A stretch of DNA of 64,000 nt from the NCBI RefSeq assembly GCF_029846715.1, contig NZ_JARVWW010000018.1:1-64000 (forward strand), in the 5' to 3' direction. Origin of the DNA: Bradyrhizobium nivariense (GTDB lineage: Bacteria; Pseudomonadota; Alphaproteobacteria; Rhizobiales; Xanthobacteraceae). The position numbers and the translations under genes were made by a program. The notes below the pieces were generated by a model that saw nothing but the letters and a program-made list of their open reading frames with translations, searched no databases and was not told the origin of the DNA. Each line of letters begins with the position of its first letter. Position 1 is the stretch's first letter. Below, piece by piece: positions 16,550 through 24,459 of the stretch.

Positions 16550-17146
16550 TTATTTGGCGATCAATTTAGCTACCAGAGATAGACAGCCATAATCCAACAC
16601 ATCCTCAAACTGGTCGTAGCGGACTTCGTACCGTTTGTAAGTGGCCCAACGCATCCATTTCGGTTTCGGTGGGAAATCCCATTCATCTGGATCTAAGTTA
16701 GCTATCAGTCGCGACTTGATTCGAGCCTTTCCAGCGTGAGCGCGGTTGGTCCCATCGTTGAATTGGGAATGATAGGCAACTTGTCGGCCCCAAGTCTGTC
16801 TGCTGCAAAATCGGGTCGCGCCCGGCGGCCTCCACAGGACAGACGCGAGCCGGTTCATGACGGGGCACACAAAGTACCATTGTCGCCCGCCGAAATGGCG
16901 AGGACGCGAAACGAGAATAATCCGCTGGTCTAAGCTGCCAAGCTGGATGCGAAACCAGCCATCGGCTTGGCCGCTCATGTCGGCGCTAATCGCGCCAGTG
17001 GCAACTTCACCCCAATAAGAGTGCGTCCAAGTAATGCCCCGAACGCCGACGTTCGCGCCTGGCTTGATGAATTGCTTGCGAACAAGACGGTTCAGGTCCA
17101 GCTTCAGGCCGTCCTGCAAGCAAACTCGTACTCTCGATCGCGGCAT
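16550..17146 (-). CDS. Conserved hypothetical island protein
   Basis: The 198-residue product starts at the ATG at 17146 (MPRSRVRVCLQDGLKLDLNR); the frame is open further upstream but overlaps the preceding gene. The N-terminal part resembles a recurring alphaproteobacterial hypothetical protein with small beta-strand repeats (HSYWGEVATGAISADM), a core with RPRHFGGRQWYFVCPVM and a cysteine or metal-like segment (RFCSRQTWGRQVAYHSQ), and a C-terminal DYGCLSLVAKL. It starts 11 bases after the stop of the upstream HGG-type gene, so it is in the same minus-strand operon. Function is unknown; such genes are frequent next to phage-type modules. Confidence 0.7.
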   Translation of the reverse strand: MPRSRVRVCLQDGLKLDLNRLVRKQFIKPGANVGVRGITWTHSYWGEVATGAISADMSGQADGWFRIQLGSLDQRIILVSRPRHFGGRQWYFVCPVMNRLASVLWRPPGATRFCSRQTWGRQVAYHSQFNDGTNRAHAGKARIKSRLIANLDPDEWDFPPKPKWMRWATYKRYEVRYDQFEDVLDYGCLSLVAKLIAK

Positions 17147-17157
17147 TTTGGCGCTGC

Positions 17158-17403
17158 CTATTCGGTTATTTGCCGGGTCGTATCCTTCATTGCGGCAAGC
17201 AACCTCGAAATTCCGCGCCGGCGTGCAATCGCGTCTGCGCTGTACCGGCCGTGTTTGAAGGCGTTTCTGTTGCCCTTGGGAGCGCCTGGAGACCGCCCGC
17301 CATGCATCCGGCACCTTCCATTACTCATCGCGGGTGATTGGCAAGGCTTGCCCGCTCGCGTCCGCGCTCCGCATCTCTTCGCGCGGTGCATATCCAAGTG
17401 CAT
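17158..17403 (-). CDS. Small HGG..GAPxGNxNAxKHG-motif protein
   Basis: The 81-residue product starts at ATG 17403, which has a strong GGAGG site 9 bases upstream. It contains two Cys pairs (RCGARTRAGKPCQSPAMSN, RCRMHGG) and the hallmark MHGGRSPGAPKGNRNAFKHG. This motif is common in small proteins beside phage terminase and primase genes in alphaproteobacteria and suggests a zinc-binding nucleic-acid protein; no experimental role is known to me. It overlaps the 3' end of the upstream gene (17321-17911) by 83 bases in another frame and precedes the 198-residue gene. Confidence 0.7.
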   Translation of the reverse strand: MHLDMHRAKRCGARTRAGKPCQSPAMSNGRCRMHGGRSPGAPKGNRNAFKHGRYSADAIARRRGISRLLAAMKDTTRQITE

Positions 17404-17911
17404 GGGGTTGATCCTCCGTTTTCGCCTCGCCCCTGCCCCCCGAGGGCTCGACCATTCCGACCACTGCCTGCCCGCCCGCATGAACGTGGACGTGCTCAAC
17501 CGTGACCTTTTGCTGGCCTTTGCCGCGATGGCGGTTCAGGGCTTCGAGCAACGCCGCATAGGTGCGCGACAGCTTGCTGGCCTGGGCGAGGTTCTCGCGT
17601 CGGCCCTCGAAGGTCTGTTCGCCGATCATCGCGCGCCGATAGCATTCCATCGCGGCGTTGTGGGCGGCTATTAGCTGCGCCGCCATCATGCCTTCCAGCT
17701 CGTCCTTCGGCCCGATCCCGGCGAGCGCGGCAAGGATGGCATTCGATTGCTTGTCGCGGTCTTCCTGGCTGGAGTTCTTTAACCAGAGCGACTGGAGGGC
17801 TTGATTGGCAAGAATATTGTTCCAGTGATCCGATTCCGATCCGCCGAGATCTTTCAGCCGCCCTTTTCGGTCCTCGGGATGGTTGGCGACTAGTGTTTTC
17901 GGTGCGTTCAT
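17321..17911 (-). CDS. Conserved phage-type hypothetical protein
   Basis: The 196-residue product has a helical middle part (about 60-135, AAQLIAAHNAAMECYRRAM and ASKLSRTYAALLEALNRHRG) followed by a beta strand KVTVEHVHVHAGGQAVVGMV and a disordered, acidic tail. This layout recurs in mobile elements of Rhizobiales beside HGG-motif proteins, and I know of no assigned role. GAGAGGACG lies before the ATG at 17911. It is the first of three tightly packed minus-strand genes (17911 to 16550) between vapE and the hsd operon. Confidence 0.7.
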   Translation of the reverse strand: MNAPKTLVANHPEDRKGRLKDLGGSESDHWNNILANQALQSLWLKNSSQEDRDKQSNAILAALAGIGPKDELEGMMAAQLIAAHNAAMECYRRAMIGEQTFEGRRENLAQASKLSRTYAALLEALNRHRGKGQQKVTVEHVHVHAGGQAVVGMVEPSGGRGEAKTEDQPHALGYAPREEMRSADASGQALPITRDE

Positions 17912-18063
17912 TCACGTCCTCTCGAATGGCTCTGCTTGGCTTTTCTTCATTCAGATCGCGCCACCACAGCGTACACAGCGCAGAACAGCCGTATTTCCAA
18001 TAAAAGCTCCATTAGCCACCAACCCTCTATTGGAAAGTGGGCTGTGGTGCGCAGTGGCTGCGG

Positions 18064-19278
18064 TCAGTCCGCCTTGATCCACCACCTCTTGCCTTGCCAA
18101 TCGGGCTTGCCGTCGTTGTCCCGCTTCCAACAGAGGTGCTCCATGATGCCCGTGATCCGGCGCTGGTCCGCCGTGCCGATCCTGGCTGCCTCCATGAAAA
18201 GGGCCTCCTTGGCGACCTGACCGACAGTTACCTTGTGCTGGGTCGTGAGGTAGTTCTCGATCGGGTCCTGCCAGGCGTCGGCTTCGAAGCGCGCCTCCTG
18301 CTCCGGCATGATATGCTGCCGTTCGAAATTGCGATCTGGCCACCATGGCTCGCCCTCTTTGTAGAGGTGAACCGCCTCTGCGAAGAGCTGTTCGCGATCT
18401 TCAGCTAACCCAGCGATATCAATCTGCCCGACTTTCACGGGCCAAAACCGACGTCCTCCAGTTTCGTCTCGGAGATACGCGTCCTTGTTGGTGGTGCCGA
18501 TGAATACGCACTGCCGAGGCTCGGTGACCTCGAAGCGGCCGTAGCTGGGCCGGTAACGCTCGACCTGCCGCGTGATGAACGCCTTGAGCTGCGCGCTTTC
18601 GGCGCGCTTCAAGGCGTGCATCTCCCCGATCTCGATCAGCCACTTGCCACGAAGATGTTGAGAGACGTCCTTGCCTTCGCCGATCTCGGGAAGATTGTCA
18701 GAGTAATAGTGGCCACCCAGTATGGCGCAGGCCGAGGACTTCATGGCGCCCTGGGTACCCTCAAGGACTAGCATGTAGTCCACCTTGGCTCCGGGTTCGC
18801 AGATCCGGGCGACCAGGGAAATCAGGAACATCTTCCCTATCGCCTGAGTGTAGGGATTGAGCGCGGCGCCGAGCTTGGTCGTCATCCATACGTTGACGCG
18901 CTTCTGGCCGTCCCAGACAAGGTTCTGAAGCCATTCACGGATGGGGTGGAAGCTGCGCTCGCGGGCCCGCGCATTGACCGCATCGCGTACTGTATCGCGG
19001 GCGATCCTGCGGATGCCTGCCTTCTGAAGGTACTCCGTCAGTATTGTGACGTCCTCCTCCACCACGGGCCTGCAATCGAACGGCGCGAGCGGCTGGCCGA
19101 TCTCGTGCACCAGCATGACGCAACGCTGCATCTCGTCATGCGCGAAGGCGTCGCTGATGTTCGGATCTCGCCGGAGAGCGACCAGCGCATTGGTTACGAT
19201 CGGGAGCGGCTTGCCGTTTTCGCTGATACATTGGGCCAGCCACGTATCTTTGACCGGGAATTGAGCAATGACATTCAT
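18064..19278 (-). CDS. VapE-family (virulence-associated E) SF3-type helicase protein
   Basis: The 404-residue protein has the VapE/VirE P-loop ATPase domain: Walker A EGTQGAMKSS at 173-182, then KWLIEIGEMHAL with the acidic Walker B, and a downstream arginine region TGGRRFWPVKVG. VapE proteins are the replication helicases of P4-like satellites and phage islands. The N-terminal primase-polymerase often fused to them is absent here, and no separate primase was seen in the island. GGAGG lies 7 bases before the ATG. A 68-residue gene overlaps its start by 4 bases (ATGA), so the two are coupled. Confidence 0.88.
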   Translation of the reverse strand: MNVIAQFPVKDTWLAQCISENGKPLPIVTNALVALRRDPNISDAFAHDEMQRCVMLVHEIGQPLAPFDCRPVVEEDVTILTEYLQKAGIRRIARDTVRDAVNARARERSFHPIREWLQNLVWDGQKRVNVWMTTKLGAALNPYTQAIGKMFLISLVARICEPGAKVDYMLVLEGTQGAMKSSACAILGGHYYSDNLPEIGEGKDVSQHLRGKWLIEIGEMHALKRAESAQLKAFITRQVERYRPSYGRFEVTEPRQCVFIGTTNKDAYLRDETGGRRFWPVKVGQIDIAGLAEDREQLFAEAVHLYKEGEPWWPDRNFERQHIMPEQEARFEADAWQDPIENYLTTQHKVTVGQVAKEALFMEAARIGTADQRRITGIMEHLCWKRDNDGKPDWQGKRWWIKAD

Positions 19279-19481
19279 CGCGGACCTCCGGCGAAGGCGA
19301 GGCTGGCGATGGTGCAGGCAGTGGTGTAGCCAAAACAGTAGATCTGACTCAGCTTGGCCGCTTGAAGAGTGATCGGCGACGTGTCAGATTCTTCGTTGCT
19401 CGAAAGTGAACTCTGCGATCCCGCCCTGTGCCCTTGCTCCCCAGCTGGCACGGGGCTTTTCGTTTCAGGGGGTGCCAACAT
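19275..19481 (-). CDS. Small island protein coupled to vapE
   Basis: The 68-residue product begins at ATG 19481 with an excellent GGAGG site 6 bases upstream, and its TGA overlaps the vapE ATG (ATGA), so translation is probably coupled. The N-terminal half is Ser/Pro/Glu-rich and likely disordered; the C-terminal half (LQAAKLSQIYCFGYTTACTIA) is hydrophobic and could form a helix. No family is recognised. It is the gene closest to the right att site, 156 bases away, so it may be a regulator of the satellite replication module; that is inference. Confidence 0.5.
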   Translation of the reverse strand: MLAPPETKSPVPAGEQGHRAGSQSSLSSNEESDTSPITLQAAKLSQIYCFGYTTACTIASLAFAGGPR

Positions 19482-19636
19482 TCGGCGCCTCCGTAGCGAA
19501 CGGTCCAAGAACGCAGTTCGGGACTATTTCGGGAGTTTTTGCGCCGAACGGTGCAAACCGGCGCCTATTTGTTCTCATTCGGCGGCGGACCGATGCTGGC
19601 GCCGAAAACAAAAACCCTTGTAGATCAAAGGGTTTG

Positions 19637-19682
19637 ATGGTCGGAGCGAGAGGATTTGAACCTCCGACCCCTAGTCTCCCAG
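19637..19682. repeat. Island right attachment site: 46-bp direct repeat within tRNA-Pro
   Basis: Identical to 995-1040. It covers the encoded CCA, acceptor 3' strand, T arm, variable region, 3' anticodon stem and anticodon loop of tRNA-Pro, with one extra base beyond the CCA. The identity ends exactly at the anticodon loop border, a usual crossover segment for tRNA-targeting tyrosine recombinases. Confidence 0.92.
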
Positions 19683-19715
19683 ACTAGTGCGCTAACCGGG
19701 CTGCGCCACGCTCCG
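19638..19715 (-). tRNA. tRNA-Pro, anticodon GGG
   Basis: Read on the minus strand, 78 bases fold as a complete cloverleaf: acceptor CGGAGCG pairing with CGCTCCG, D arm GCGC/GCGC with a 10-base loop, anticodon stem CTAGT/ACTAG with loop CTGGGAG (anticodon GGG), T arm GGAGG/CCTCT with loop TTCAAAT (one G-T type pair), discriminator A and an encoded CCA. The gene is intact despite the island abutting its 3' end. Confidence 0.97.
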
Positions 19716-19823
19716 AACGTCGTTCCATTAGCTAGGATCGCCGGTTTGCGCAAGGCGAGGTGCGCACCATTTTGGTGATCGCCCTGTCTCCGGAACTGGC
19801 CGCCAAGCCGCCGAACGCGGCCC

Positions 19824-20399
19824 CTAGCCGTCCTTCAGCGCCTGATCCAGCATTTCGCGGCAGGCGACGAGGTCGGCGAGCACCCGTCCGAGGCGCTCCC
19901 GATCGATGGCGCTGGGGCCGGCGGGCGCGGCGGGGGTGCCGCCATTGCGGAAGGTGGTGAGGATTTCCTCGTCGTCGGTCTCCGAGAAGCGGAAGTCGAT
20001 GCCCTCCTCCTCGCCCTGGTAGTCGTCATCGTCGCTGTCGCGGGCGCCGCGGACGCCGGTCTCCTCCTCGGGCTCCATCAGGCTCGCGCCGACGGCATCC
20101 TCGATGGCGCCGAACGAGACCGCGGCCGCGCCGTCGGCCAGGCCCTGCACCGATTTGACGCCGTGCTCCTTGAGGATCCGCTGCACCCCGCGGATGGTGT
20201 AGCCCTCCCCGTAGAGCAGGCGGCGGATGCCCTTGAGCAGGTCGACGTCGTCGGGACGGTAATAGCGGCGGCCGCCGCTGCGCTTCATCGGCTTGATCTG
20301 GGAGAATCGGGTTTCCCAGAACCGCAGCACGTGCTGCGGAATGTCGAGTTCCTGCGCTACTTCGCTGATGGTTCGGAACGCATCCGGCGCCTTGTCCAA
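19824..20399 (-). CDS. MerR-family transcriptional regulator
   Basis: The 191-residue protein has an N-terminal MerR winged helix (about 8-78: FRTISEVAQELDIPQHVLRFWE, then RSGGRRYYRPDDVDLLKGI). The C-terminal part is acidic and low in complexity (about 110-160), without the metal-binding cysteines of metal sensors. In Rhizobiales this gene regularly follows ihfA, matching its position 24 bases downstream here, so they probably share a transcript. The start is TTG with an AAGGA site 7 bases upstream. Its targets are unknown. Confidence 0.85.
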   Translation of the reverse strand: MDKAPDAFRTISEVAQELDIPQHVLRFWETRFSQIKPMKRSGGRRYYRPDDVDLLKGIRRLLYGEGYTIRGVQRILKEHGVKSVQGLADGAAAVSFGAIEDAVGASLMEPEEETGVRGARDSDDDDYQGEEEGIDFRFSETDDEEILTTFRNGGTPAAPAGPSAIDRERLGRVLADLVACREMLDQALKDG

Positions 20400-20423
20400 A
20401 TGCCAAATCCTTCGCGCGAGGCG

Positions 20424-20765
20424 TTACGCCTCGGGTTGAGCCTTGCTGGCGTCGCCATTGGTGCGGTGCTGGGCGTTGATCCGCTGCTTCAGGATCGCCG
20501 ACGGCTTGAACACCATGACGCGACGCGGCGAGATCGGCACCTCGGTGCCGGTCTTCGGGTTGCGGCCGATGCGCTGGCCCTTCTTGCGGACCATGAACGA
20601 GCCGAACGAGGACAGCTTCACCGTCTCGCCCTTCTCAAGGCAATCGGTGATCTCCTTCAGCACGAGTTCCACGAAGGCGGACGATTCCGTGCGCGACAGG
20701 CCCACCTTCTGGTAGACGGCTTCGCACAGATCGACACGCGTTACGGTTTTACTTTGATCGGTCAT
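20424..20765 (-). CDS. ihfA: Integration host factor subunit alpha
   Basis: The 113-residue HU/IHF-family protein bends DNA as a heterodimer with IhfB in recombination, replication and transcription. Visible family features are TRVDLCEAVYQKVGLSRTES at the N-terminus, VKLSSFGSFMVRKKGQRIGRNP and the beta-arm sequence TGTEVPISPRRVMVFKPS. I chose the ATG at 20765 (MTDQSKT), giving the usual length; the frame is open 27 bases further. It lies between fabH and the MerR gene, the conserved plsX-fabH-ihfA-merR order. IHF commonly assists phage-type integrases such as the one in the adjacent island. Confidence 0.95.
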   Translation of the reverse strand: MTDQSKTVTRVDLCEAVYQKVGLSRTESSAFVELVLKEITDCLEKGETVKLSSFGSFMVRKKGQRIGRNPKTGTEVPISPRRVMVFKPSAILKQRINAQHRTNGDASKAQPEA

Positions 20766-20897
20766 CGCCCTGCCCCACATCACGGCGAACAATTGTTGTC
20801 TGAAATTATGAGCTTACGATACGCCGGTCAACAGCGCTCATCAATGCAGACGCATCGATAATCCGCGCTATTCGGGCAAAATTTTATCGACTGTGGC

Positions 20898-21878
20898 TTA
20901 CCAGCGCACCAGCGCGGAGCCCCAGGTGAAGCCGCCGCCCATGGCTTCCAGCAGAACCAAATCGCCGCGCTTGATGCGGCCGTCCTTGCGCGCCACCGCC
21001 AGCGCCAGCGGAATCGAGGCCGCCGAGGTGTTGCCGTGACGGTCCACCGTCAGCACCACCTTCTCCGGCGCGATATGGAGCTTGTGCGCGGAGGCGTCGA
21101 TGATTCGCTTGTTGGCCTGGTGCGGCACGAACCAGTCGATGCTGTCGGCGTTGAGCCCGGTCGCCTCGAAGGCGTCGACGATCACGTCGGTGATCATGCC
21201 GACCGCGTGCTTGAAGACCTCGCGGCCCTCCATGCGCAGATGGCCGACGGTCTGGGTCGAAGACGGGCCGCCGTCGACGAACAGTTTTGCCTTGTGGCGG
21301 CCGTCGGAGCGCAGATGCGTGGTCACGATGCCGCGGTCGGTTGCGGCTTTTCCCGGCTGCTCCTGCGCCTCCAGCACCACCGCGCCGGCGCCGTCGCCGA
21401 ACAGCACGCAGGTGCCGCGGTCGTTCCAGTCGAGGATGCGCGAGAACGTTTCCGCGCCAATCACCAGCGCGCGCTTGAAGGCGCCGGTGCGCAGGAAATT
21501 GTCGGCGGTGGCGAGCGCGAACACGAAGCCCGAGCACACCGCCTGAAGGTCGAAGGCCGCGCCATGGTTGATGCCGAGCCCGTGCTGCACGGCGACCGCG
21601 GTCGCAGGGAACGTGTTGTCGGGCGTCGAGGTCGCGAGCACGATCAGCTCGATCGACTGCGCGTCCACGCCGGCGTCAACGAGCGCAGCCTGCGCCGCCT
21701 TGAGCGCCAGATGCGAGGTGAACTCGCCCTCAGCCGCGATACGCCGCTCGCGAATGCCGGTGCGCTGCACAATCCACTCGTCGGACGTGTCGATGCGCGC
21801 CGCCAATTGGGCGTTGGTCACCACCTGCTCCGGCAAATAAGAGCCGCAGCCCAGCACGACCGAACGAATTTGAGTCAC
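20898..21878 (-). CDS. fabH: Beta-ketoacyl-ACP synthase III
   Basis: The 326-residue thiolase-fold condensing enzyme joins acetyl-CoA with malonyl-ACP to start type II fatty acid synthesis in the cytoplasm. The catalytic triad is visible: Cys115 (DLQAVCSGF), His253 (FVPHQANKR) and Asn283 (HGNTSAAS). The start is GTG, overlapping the plsX stop by 4 bases (GTGA), so the two are translationally coupled, linking initiation of fatty acid synthesis with acyl-phosphate formation. Full length and intact. Confidence 0.97.
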   Translation of the reverse strand: MTQIRSVVLGCGSYLPEQVVTNAQLAARIDTSDEWIVQRTGIRERRIAAEGEFTSHLALKAAQAALVDAGVDAQSIELIVLATSTPDNTFPATAVAVQHGLGINHGAAFDLQAVCSGFVFALATADNFLRTGAFKRALVIGAETFSRILDWNDRGTCVLFGDGAGAVVLEAQEQPGKAATDRGIVTTHLRSDGRHKAKLFVDGGPSSTQTVGHLRMEGREVFKHAVGMITDVIVDAFEATGLNADSIDWFVPHQANKRIIDASAHKLHIAPEKVVLTVDRHGNTSAASIPLALAVARKDGRIKRGDLVLLEAMGGGFTWGSALVRW

Positions 21879-22936
21879 GAAACAGCCTCCTGCGCGGCCT
21901 GCACGGAACTTAGTGCACCACCTTCGCGGTTGAGCATCTGATTGATCTTGTTGAGGAGATCGAATTTGACCATCTCATAGCCAACATCGATCGCATAGGC
22001 AAAGCCTTCGGCGCTGATTCCGCCATGGCTCTTGACCACGATCCCGTTCAATCCGAGGAGCACGCCGCCGTTGGACTTGTTCGGGTCCATCTTGTTGCGC
22101 AGCGCCTGGAAGGCGCCGCGCGCAAGGAGATAGCCGAGCTTGGACATCCAGCCGCGCATCATCTCGTTGCGGAGCAACTCCGCCATCTGCCGCGCGGTTC
22201 CCTCGGCGGCTTTCAGCGCGATGTTGCCGCTGTAGCCTTCGGTGACGATGACGTCCGCCACGCCCTGGCCGATGCCGCCGCCCTCGACGAAGCCGAGATA
22301 ATCGAGCTCCGGCAGGTTCCTGGCACGCAGGATTTCGCCGGCCTCGCGAATCTCCTCGTGCCCCTTGATTTCCTCGACCCCGATATTGAGCAGGCCGACC
22401 GTGGGACGCGTCTTGTTGAACAGCACGCTGGCCATCGCCGCGCCCATGATGGCGAGCGACACCAGATGGTGCGCATCGCCGCCGATGCTGGCGCCGAGGT
22501 CGAGGACGACGGAATCGCCGCGCTTGGTCGGCCACATGCCGGCGATCGCCGGACGGTCGATGCCGGGCAGCGTGCGCAGGTGGAAGCGCGACATCGCCAT
22601 CAGCGCGCCGGTATTCCCAGCGGAGACCGCAACATCTGCCTCGCCCTTTTTCACCGCATCGATGGCAAGCCACATGGAGGAGGTCTTGCGGCCGCGCCGC
22701 AGCGCTTGGCTCGGCTTGTCCTCCCCACTGACCGCGACGTCGGTATGGATGATCTTCGAGGCGGCCTTCAGCGCGGGGTGGCGGTCGAGCTCGGGCTCGA
22801 TCTTGGCGCGGTCCCCGACCAGCAGGAACTCGATCTCGCGATGCCGATGAAGCGAGATGGCGGCGCCTGGAATGACCACGGCGGCGCCGGCGTCGCCTCC
22901 CATGGCGTCAAGCGCGATGCGTACCTTGCTTGGCAT
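21875..22936 (-). CDS. plsX: Phosphate acyltransferase
   Basis: The 353-residue PlsX converts acyl-ACP to acyl-phosphate for phospholipid synthesis (with PlsY) and is a peripheral membrane enzyme. Family signatures: IALDAMGGDAGAAVVIPGA at the start, SAGNTGALMAMS, LDLGASIGGDAHHL and NIALKAAEG. I set the start at ATG 22936, where homology begins; the frame is open further upstream but non-conserved. It precedes fabH with a 4-base overlap. Confidence 0.96.
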   Translation of the reverse strand: MPSKVRIALDAMGGDAGAAVVIPGAAISLHRHREIEFLLVGDRAKIEPELDRHPALKAASKIIHTDVAVSGEDKPSQALRRGRKTSSMWLAIDAVKKGEADVAVSAGNTGALMAMSRFHLRTLPGIDRPAIAGMWPTKRGDSVVLDLGASIGGDAHHLVSLAIMGAAMASVLFNKTRPTVGLLNIGVEEIKGHEEIREAGEILRARNLPELDYLGFVEGGGIGQGVADVIVTEGYSGNIALKAAEGTARQMAELLRNEMMRGWMSKLGYLLARGAFQALRNKMDPNKSNGGVLLGLNGIVVKSHGGISAEGFAYAIDVGYEMVKFDLLNKINQMLNREGGALSSVQAAQEAVS

Positions 22937-23234
22937 AAAAGTCCTGGAAACCTGGTCTGGTGCGGTCTTGAACGAGCGGGGCCGCAAATGGGTCCGCCAT
23001 AGACATGGCGGCCGGTCAAGCGCCACGCCGCACCCGGACCGGGGCGCGACAATAGCGTTTTGTTGTCCTGAAACAACCTGTTGCCCCCAGCCTTTTGCAT
23101 TCGGGAACAACCGGCCGCGGACGGACGAATTCACAAGAAGCGGATAGAAATCAAACAGATAATTGGACCTTTCAAACCACCACCGCAAACACCTCGCGCC
23201 CCGTAGCAAAGCGGCCCTATGGGGAAGACGGCAC

Positions 23235-23798
23235 CTATTGGTCCTTCTTCTTGTCCTGGAGTGCCTTCAGGACTGCAAAGGGATGGTCCTCCGGATCGGA
23301 GGCGATGGCCTCGGCCTCAAACACGACCCCCGGCTTCCGCGGATAGGGATCGACCGCAAGGAACAGGGCGTCGGTGGCGAGCCGGCCGAGGTCGATGATG
23401 CCATTGACGATTGCCTCCGGCGGGTCGGCGACATGCTCCTTATCGTCCTGCCCCTCCTCGATCAGGTCGGCCAGGCGGCGTACCTCGGCCTCGGGGGCAA
23501 ATATCAGGTCCACCTCCTCCTCGATCTCGCTCTCCATGGGGTCGAGCGTAACCACGCAGGTCTGGCCGATCCGGGCGCGGACGTGCCCCGTGACCTGGAT
23601 CCGGTTGCCGCTTTTCGGCACGACATCGAAGGCGGCCTGGACAGAGAGGACCTCCCGCAAGCCTGCCGTCTCGGCCATCGCCTGCCGCTCGGCGGCCGAT
23701 GCCTCGAGCTTGCGATGCAGACCGGTGTCGGGGACCTGTGCAACGATGACGGGCACCCGCCAGGGATCGGGCCCGGATCCTGTAATCGGTCGGCTCAT
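23235..23798 (-). CDS. DUF177 (YceD-like) family protein
   Basis: The 187-residue protein belongs to the alphaproteobacterial DUF177/YceD group: a beta-rich N-terminal half with VTGHVRARIGQTCVVTLDPMES, then EEVDLIFAP, and a C-terminal half with DLGRLATDALFLAVDPYPRKPG. In other bacteria YceD is linked to 23S rRNA accumulation and ribosome biogenesis, and rpmF often follows; here no rpmF is adjacent. Its ATG overlaps the stop of the upstream cytochrome bc1 chaperone gene by 4 bases, so they form an operon. Confidence 0.85.
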   Translation of the reverse strand: MSRPITGSGPDPWRVPVIVAQVPDTGLHRKLEASAAERQAMAETAGLREVLSVQAAFDVVPKSGNRIQVTGHVRARIGQTCVVTLDPMESEIEEEVDLIFAPEAEVRRLADLIEEGQDDKEHVADPPEAIVNGIIDLGRLATDALFLAVDPYPRKPGVVFEAEAIASDPEDHPFAVLKALQDKKKDQ

Positions 23799-24361
23799 GG
23801 CGTAACATCCTCAGGGAACGCTGGAGGAAACTTGAAGGACGCACCCAGCAGTGCGGCCTCGCCGGTCCGGCCGAGATCGGCCTCGCTAGCCCTGGCATAG
23901 GCCGCGAGCCGCCGCGCCTGGTCCATGCCGGCCCCATTCAAGATATTCTTGCAGATCGCCGATGCCAGCGCCTCGCCGCCGCCGTCCATGGCCTGATCAT
24001 AGGCCTGGACCCGGCCGTAAAAGGCCTCGCCGAAGGCCCGCATCCGCTTCGGCACGGTCTGGTCGCCTATCCCCATCTCGCGCAGATTGTCGTCCATGTC
24101 CTCGCAGAAGCGGTCGAACAGCGCCTGCGACAGCTCGGTGGCGCCTTGTTGGGGAGCGCCCTGGACCGTGCGCAGGCGGCGCAGCAGCAGCCAGAGATGC
24201 AGCAGCAACAGGTCGAAACGCCCATTAACCGTATCCGGCACGCCCAAGTCGCGGTAAAATATGGGTTCTCGCGCCTGCGTCACGATCATGCCATAGATGG
24301 CTTCAATGGTGCCCGGCGGGGCTAGGCGGGGTTTCCTGAAGTGATTGAACGGCCAAAGCAT
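23795..24361 (-). CDS. Ubiquinol-cytochrome c chaperone (CBP3-like)
   Basis: The 188-residue protein is of the Ubiq_cyt_C_chap family, related to mitochondrial CBP3, which assists cytochrome bc1 assembly. The signature runs IYGMIVTQAREPIFYRDLGV, then GRFDLLLLHLWLLLRRL, FDRFCEDMDDNLREMGIGD and VPKRMRAFGEAFYGRV. No signal peptide is visible; it probably acts at the cytoplasmic membrane face. It starts at ATG 24361 and is divergent from bamE, whose ATG is 99 bases away, so the two share a short divergent promoter region. Confidence 0.9.
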   Translation of the reverse strand: MLWPFNHFRKPRLAPPGTIEAIYGMIVTQAREPIFYRDLGVPDTVNGRFDLLLLHLWLLLRRLRTVQGAPQQGATELSQALFDRFCEDMDDNLREMGIGDQTVPKRMRAFGEAFYGRVQAYDQAMDGGGEALASAICKNILNGAGMDQARRLAAYARASEADLGRTGEAALLGASFKFPPAFPEDVTP

Positions 24362-24459
24362 TGTGGTTTCCGCAAGCGGGCGCGCGCGTGTTGCATTCAG
24401 AGCCCCTGCCCGGTACTTCAGCGCCTCACGCGACGCAAGGGGACGGAATCAGTTCCGCT

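Larger units (their letters stand above)
995..19682. mobile_element. Integrative genomic island at tRNA-Pro(GGG), about 18.6 kb, defence cargo
   Basis: The element is delimited by a 46-bp direct repeat (995-1040 and 19637-19682), with a tyrosine integrase and excisionase-like gene just inside the left repeat and an intact tRNA-Pro at the right. The content is accessory: a VapE-type helicase, HGG-type phage-like small proteins, a TAC toxin-antitoxin-chaperone operon, a metallophosphoesterase pair, a serine recombinase, an IS1 remnant, and a type I RM operon with an embedded SIR2 gene. No capsid, tail, terminase-large or conjugation genes are seen. Base composition around 6.8-8.4 kb is visibly more AT-rich than the chromosome to the right. 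Confidence 0.9.
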
